A stretch of 5,636 nt of DNA from Deltaproteobacteria bacterium. GTDB lineage: Bacteria; Desulfobacterota; DSM-4660; Desulfatiglandales; HGW-15. The notes under the pieces were generated by a model. It did not search any database. It saw only the letters and a program-made list of their open reading frames with translations, and was not told the origin of the DNA. Below, in pieces: positions 4,465-5,636 of the stretch (position 1 is the first letter of the stretch; the number at the start of each line of letters is the position of its first letter). The stretch spans positions 1 through 5,636 of the forward strand of contig JAFGDF010000011.1 in assembly GCA_016932235.1 (NCBI GenBank). The letters run 5' to 3'. A program made the position numbers and the translations under genes.

Positions 4465-5636
4465 ATGAAACCATTTCCCAATCAGGACCTCCTCGACTTT
4501 GACCGGGAGCATATCTGGCACCCCTATACGACAATGATCGATCCCCTGAAGGTATATCATGTCGTGTCGGCAAAAGGGGTGCGGATCAGGCTGGTAGACG
4601 GAAGAGAGCTCATTGACGGAATGTCCTCATGGTGGGCGGCCATTCATGGTTATAACGTCCCGGAGCTGAACAGGGCTGCCTGCGATCAGATCGACCTAAT
4701 GTCCCATGTCATGTTCGGGGGTCTGACCCACAGGCCGGCTGTCGAACTGGCTTCCATTCTTATCGACATTACACCCGAGCCTTTGCAAAAGGTATTCTTC
4801 AGTGATTCCGGCTCTGTCTCCGTTGAAGTGGCCATAAAGATGGCTGTTCAGTACTGGGCGTCCATTGGAAAGCCGAAAAAGCAAAGGCTCCTGACCATAC
4901 GGTCCGGTTACCATGGGGATACCTTCGGCGCAATGTCGGTCTGCGATCCTGTTAACGGAATGCATCATATCTTTAATGAAATCCTTCCCAAACAGTATTT
5001 TGCCGATGCCCCCGGGACGGGGTATCATGATGAATGGGAGGAGGACGATATAAAGGGACTTAAATCTCTTTTACAGGAACACCATAATGAGATCTCGGCC
5101 GTTATTCTTGAACCTGTCGTACAGGGGGCCGGCGGAATGCGTTTTTATTCTCCCGAGTATCTGAGGAGGGTAAAAGAGCTTTCAAAGGAGTTTGAAGTCC
5201 TTCTTATTCTCGATGAGATCGCCACCGGCTTCGGTCGGACCGGTTCCATGTTTGCCTGTGAAAAAGCAGGAATAGCGCCGGATATCATGTGTGTAGGAAA
5301 GGCCCTGACCGGTGGTTACATGAGCCTGGCCGCCACCCTCACGACAGGGGAGGTCAGCGACACCATCTCTTCCGGCGTGCCCGGTTCTTTCATGCACGGG
5401 CCCACTTTCATGGCCAACCCTCTCGCATGTGCCGTGGCAATTGCAAGCGTAAGATTATTGCTTTCCTCTCCCTGGAAGGAAAGGATTTCAAGGATAGAAA
5501 ATCATCTAAAAGACCACCTTGACAAGTGCAGGGATTTCACTAATGTCCGCGATGTAAGGGTGTTGGGAGCTATCGGTGTTGTGGAGCTTGACCGGCCTGT
5601 TGACATGGAGGCGATACAGGAAAAGTTTGTTAACAA
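4465..5636 (+). CDS. bioA: Adenosylmethionine-8-amino-7-oxononanoate aminotransferase BioA, 390 codons, cut by window edge
   Basis: This PLP enzyme transfers the amino group of S-adenosylmethionine to 8-amino-7-oxononanoate (KAPA) to give 7,8-diaminopelargonate, the step before dethiobiotin in biotin synthesis. Visible BioA features are HIWHPYTTM (17-24 region), [13 protein letters not shown] with the Trp-Trp pair (56-57), [17 protein letters not shown] (PLP phosphate-binding region), [12 protein letters not shown] with Tyr149, [26 protein letters not shown] with Asp250 that contacts the PLP pyridine nitrogen, the Schiff-base lysine Lys279 in [10 protein letters not shown], and [11 protein letters not shown] with Thr314. 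The WW pair and GPTFMANP separate it from other class III aminotransferases. About 40-70 C-terminal residues are missing at the window end, judging from usual BioA length. ATG 4465 is the only reasonable start: an in-frame TAA lies at 4435-4437 and no other start codon falls between. The AGGAAG at 4446-4451 is 13 bases away, rather far, so translation may be modest. Confidence 0.95.
   Translation, partial: MKPFPNQDLLDFDREHIWHPYTTMIDPLKVYHVVSAKGVRIRLVDGRELIDGMSSWWAAIHGYNVPELNRAACDQIDLMSHVMFGGLTHRPAVELASILIDITPEPLQKVFFSDSGSVSVEVAIKMAVQYWASIGKPKKQRLLTIRSGYHGDTFGAMSVCDPVNGMHHIFNEILPKQYFADAPGTGYHDEWEEDDIKGLKSLLQEHHNEISAVILEPVVQGAGGMRFYSPEYLRRVKELSKEFEVLLILDEIATGFGRTGSMFACEKAGIAPDIMCVGKALTGGYMSLAATLTTGEVSDTISSGVPGSFMHGPTFMANPLACAVAIASVRLLLSSPWKERISRIENHLKDHLDKCRDFTNVRDVRVLGAIGVVELDRPVDMEAIQEKFVN

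Noticed and set aside
5289..5522. 77-codon plus-strand frame inside bioA
   Set aside because: It is out of frame with the clearly conserved bioA, which carries the PLP lysine and GPTF motifs through the same bases.
5627..5636. Palindrome TTGTTAACAA, similar to half-sites of BirA operators
   Set aside because: It lies inside the bioA coding sequence (Phe-Val-Asn codons) at the window edge and is not paired at the spacing needed for an operator.

Overview
The window reads as chromosomal DNA of moderate GC from a Gram-negative anaerobe, most likely a member of the Desulfobacterota (old Deltaproteobacteria). This placement is an inference. It rests on the look of the S1-domain protein at the left edge, the thiolase plus zinc-ribbon/OB-fold (DUF35) pair, and the type of small palindromic repeats in the intergenic regions. 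No rRNA, tRNA, CRISPR array, transposase or phage gene is visible.

Layout: (1) 1-257, minus strand: N-terminal part of an S1 RNA-binding-domain protein, cut by the window edge. (2) 258-675: divergent intergenic region with a strong sigma70-type promoter on the plus strand (TTGACC-17-TATAGT, 411-439). Downstream of it is a 143-bp non-coding element (486-628) with perfect 14-bp terminal inverted repeats, two internal hairpins and G-run clusters on both strands. (3) 676-2277: two-gene operon for an SCP-x-type thiolase and a DUF35 partner, followed by a 12-bp perfect hairpin (2300-2330). (4) 2413-4052: prmA and rsmE, overlapping by 4 bp, with GTG and TTG starts. (5) 4053-4464: non-coding region with a 38-bp-period tandem pair of palindromic repeats, a GC-rich imperfect palindrome and a possible bioA promoter. 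(6) 4465-5636: bioA, cut by the right edge.

Functionally, the thiolase and DUF35 genes almost certainly encode one heteromeric acyl-CoA enzyme. The Cys/His motifs support thiolytic chemistry, but the substrate is not shown by the sequence. PrmA methylates ribosomal protein L11 and RsmE methylates 16S rRNA, so that operon modifies the ribosome. BioA makes 7,8-diaminopelargonate for biotin; no other biotin gene lies in the window.

The least explained parts are the two repeat-bearing intergenic regions. The 486-628 element sits in the predicted 5' leader of the thiolase operon, and its open frame falsely lengthens the thiolase ORF by 52 codons. The tandem palindromes upstream of bioA may be a repeat family of this genome. 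I found no clear evidence of a wholly new multigene system.
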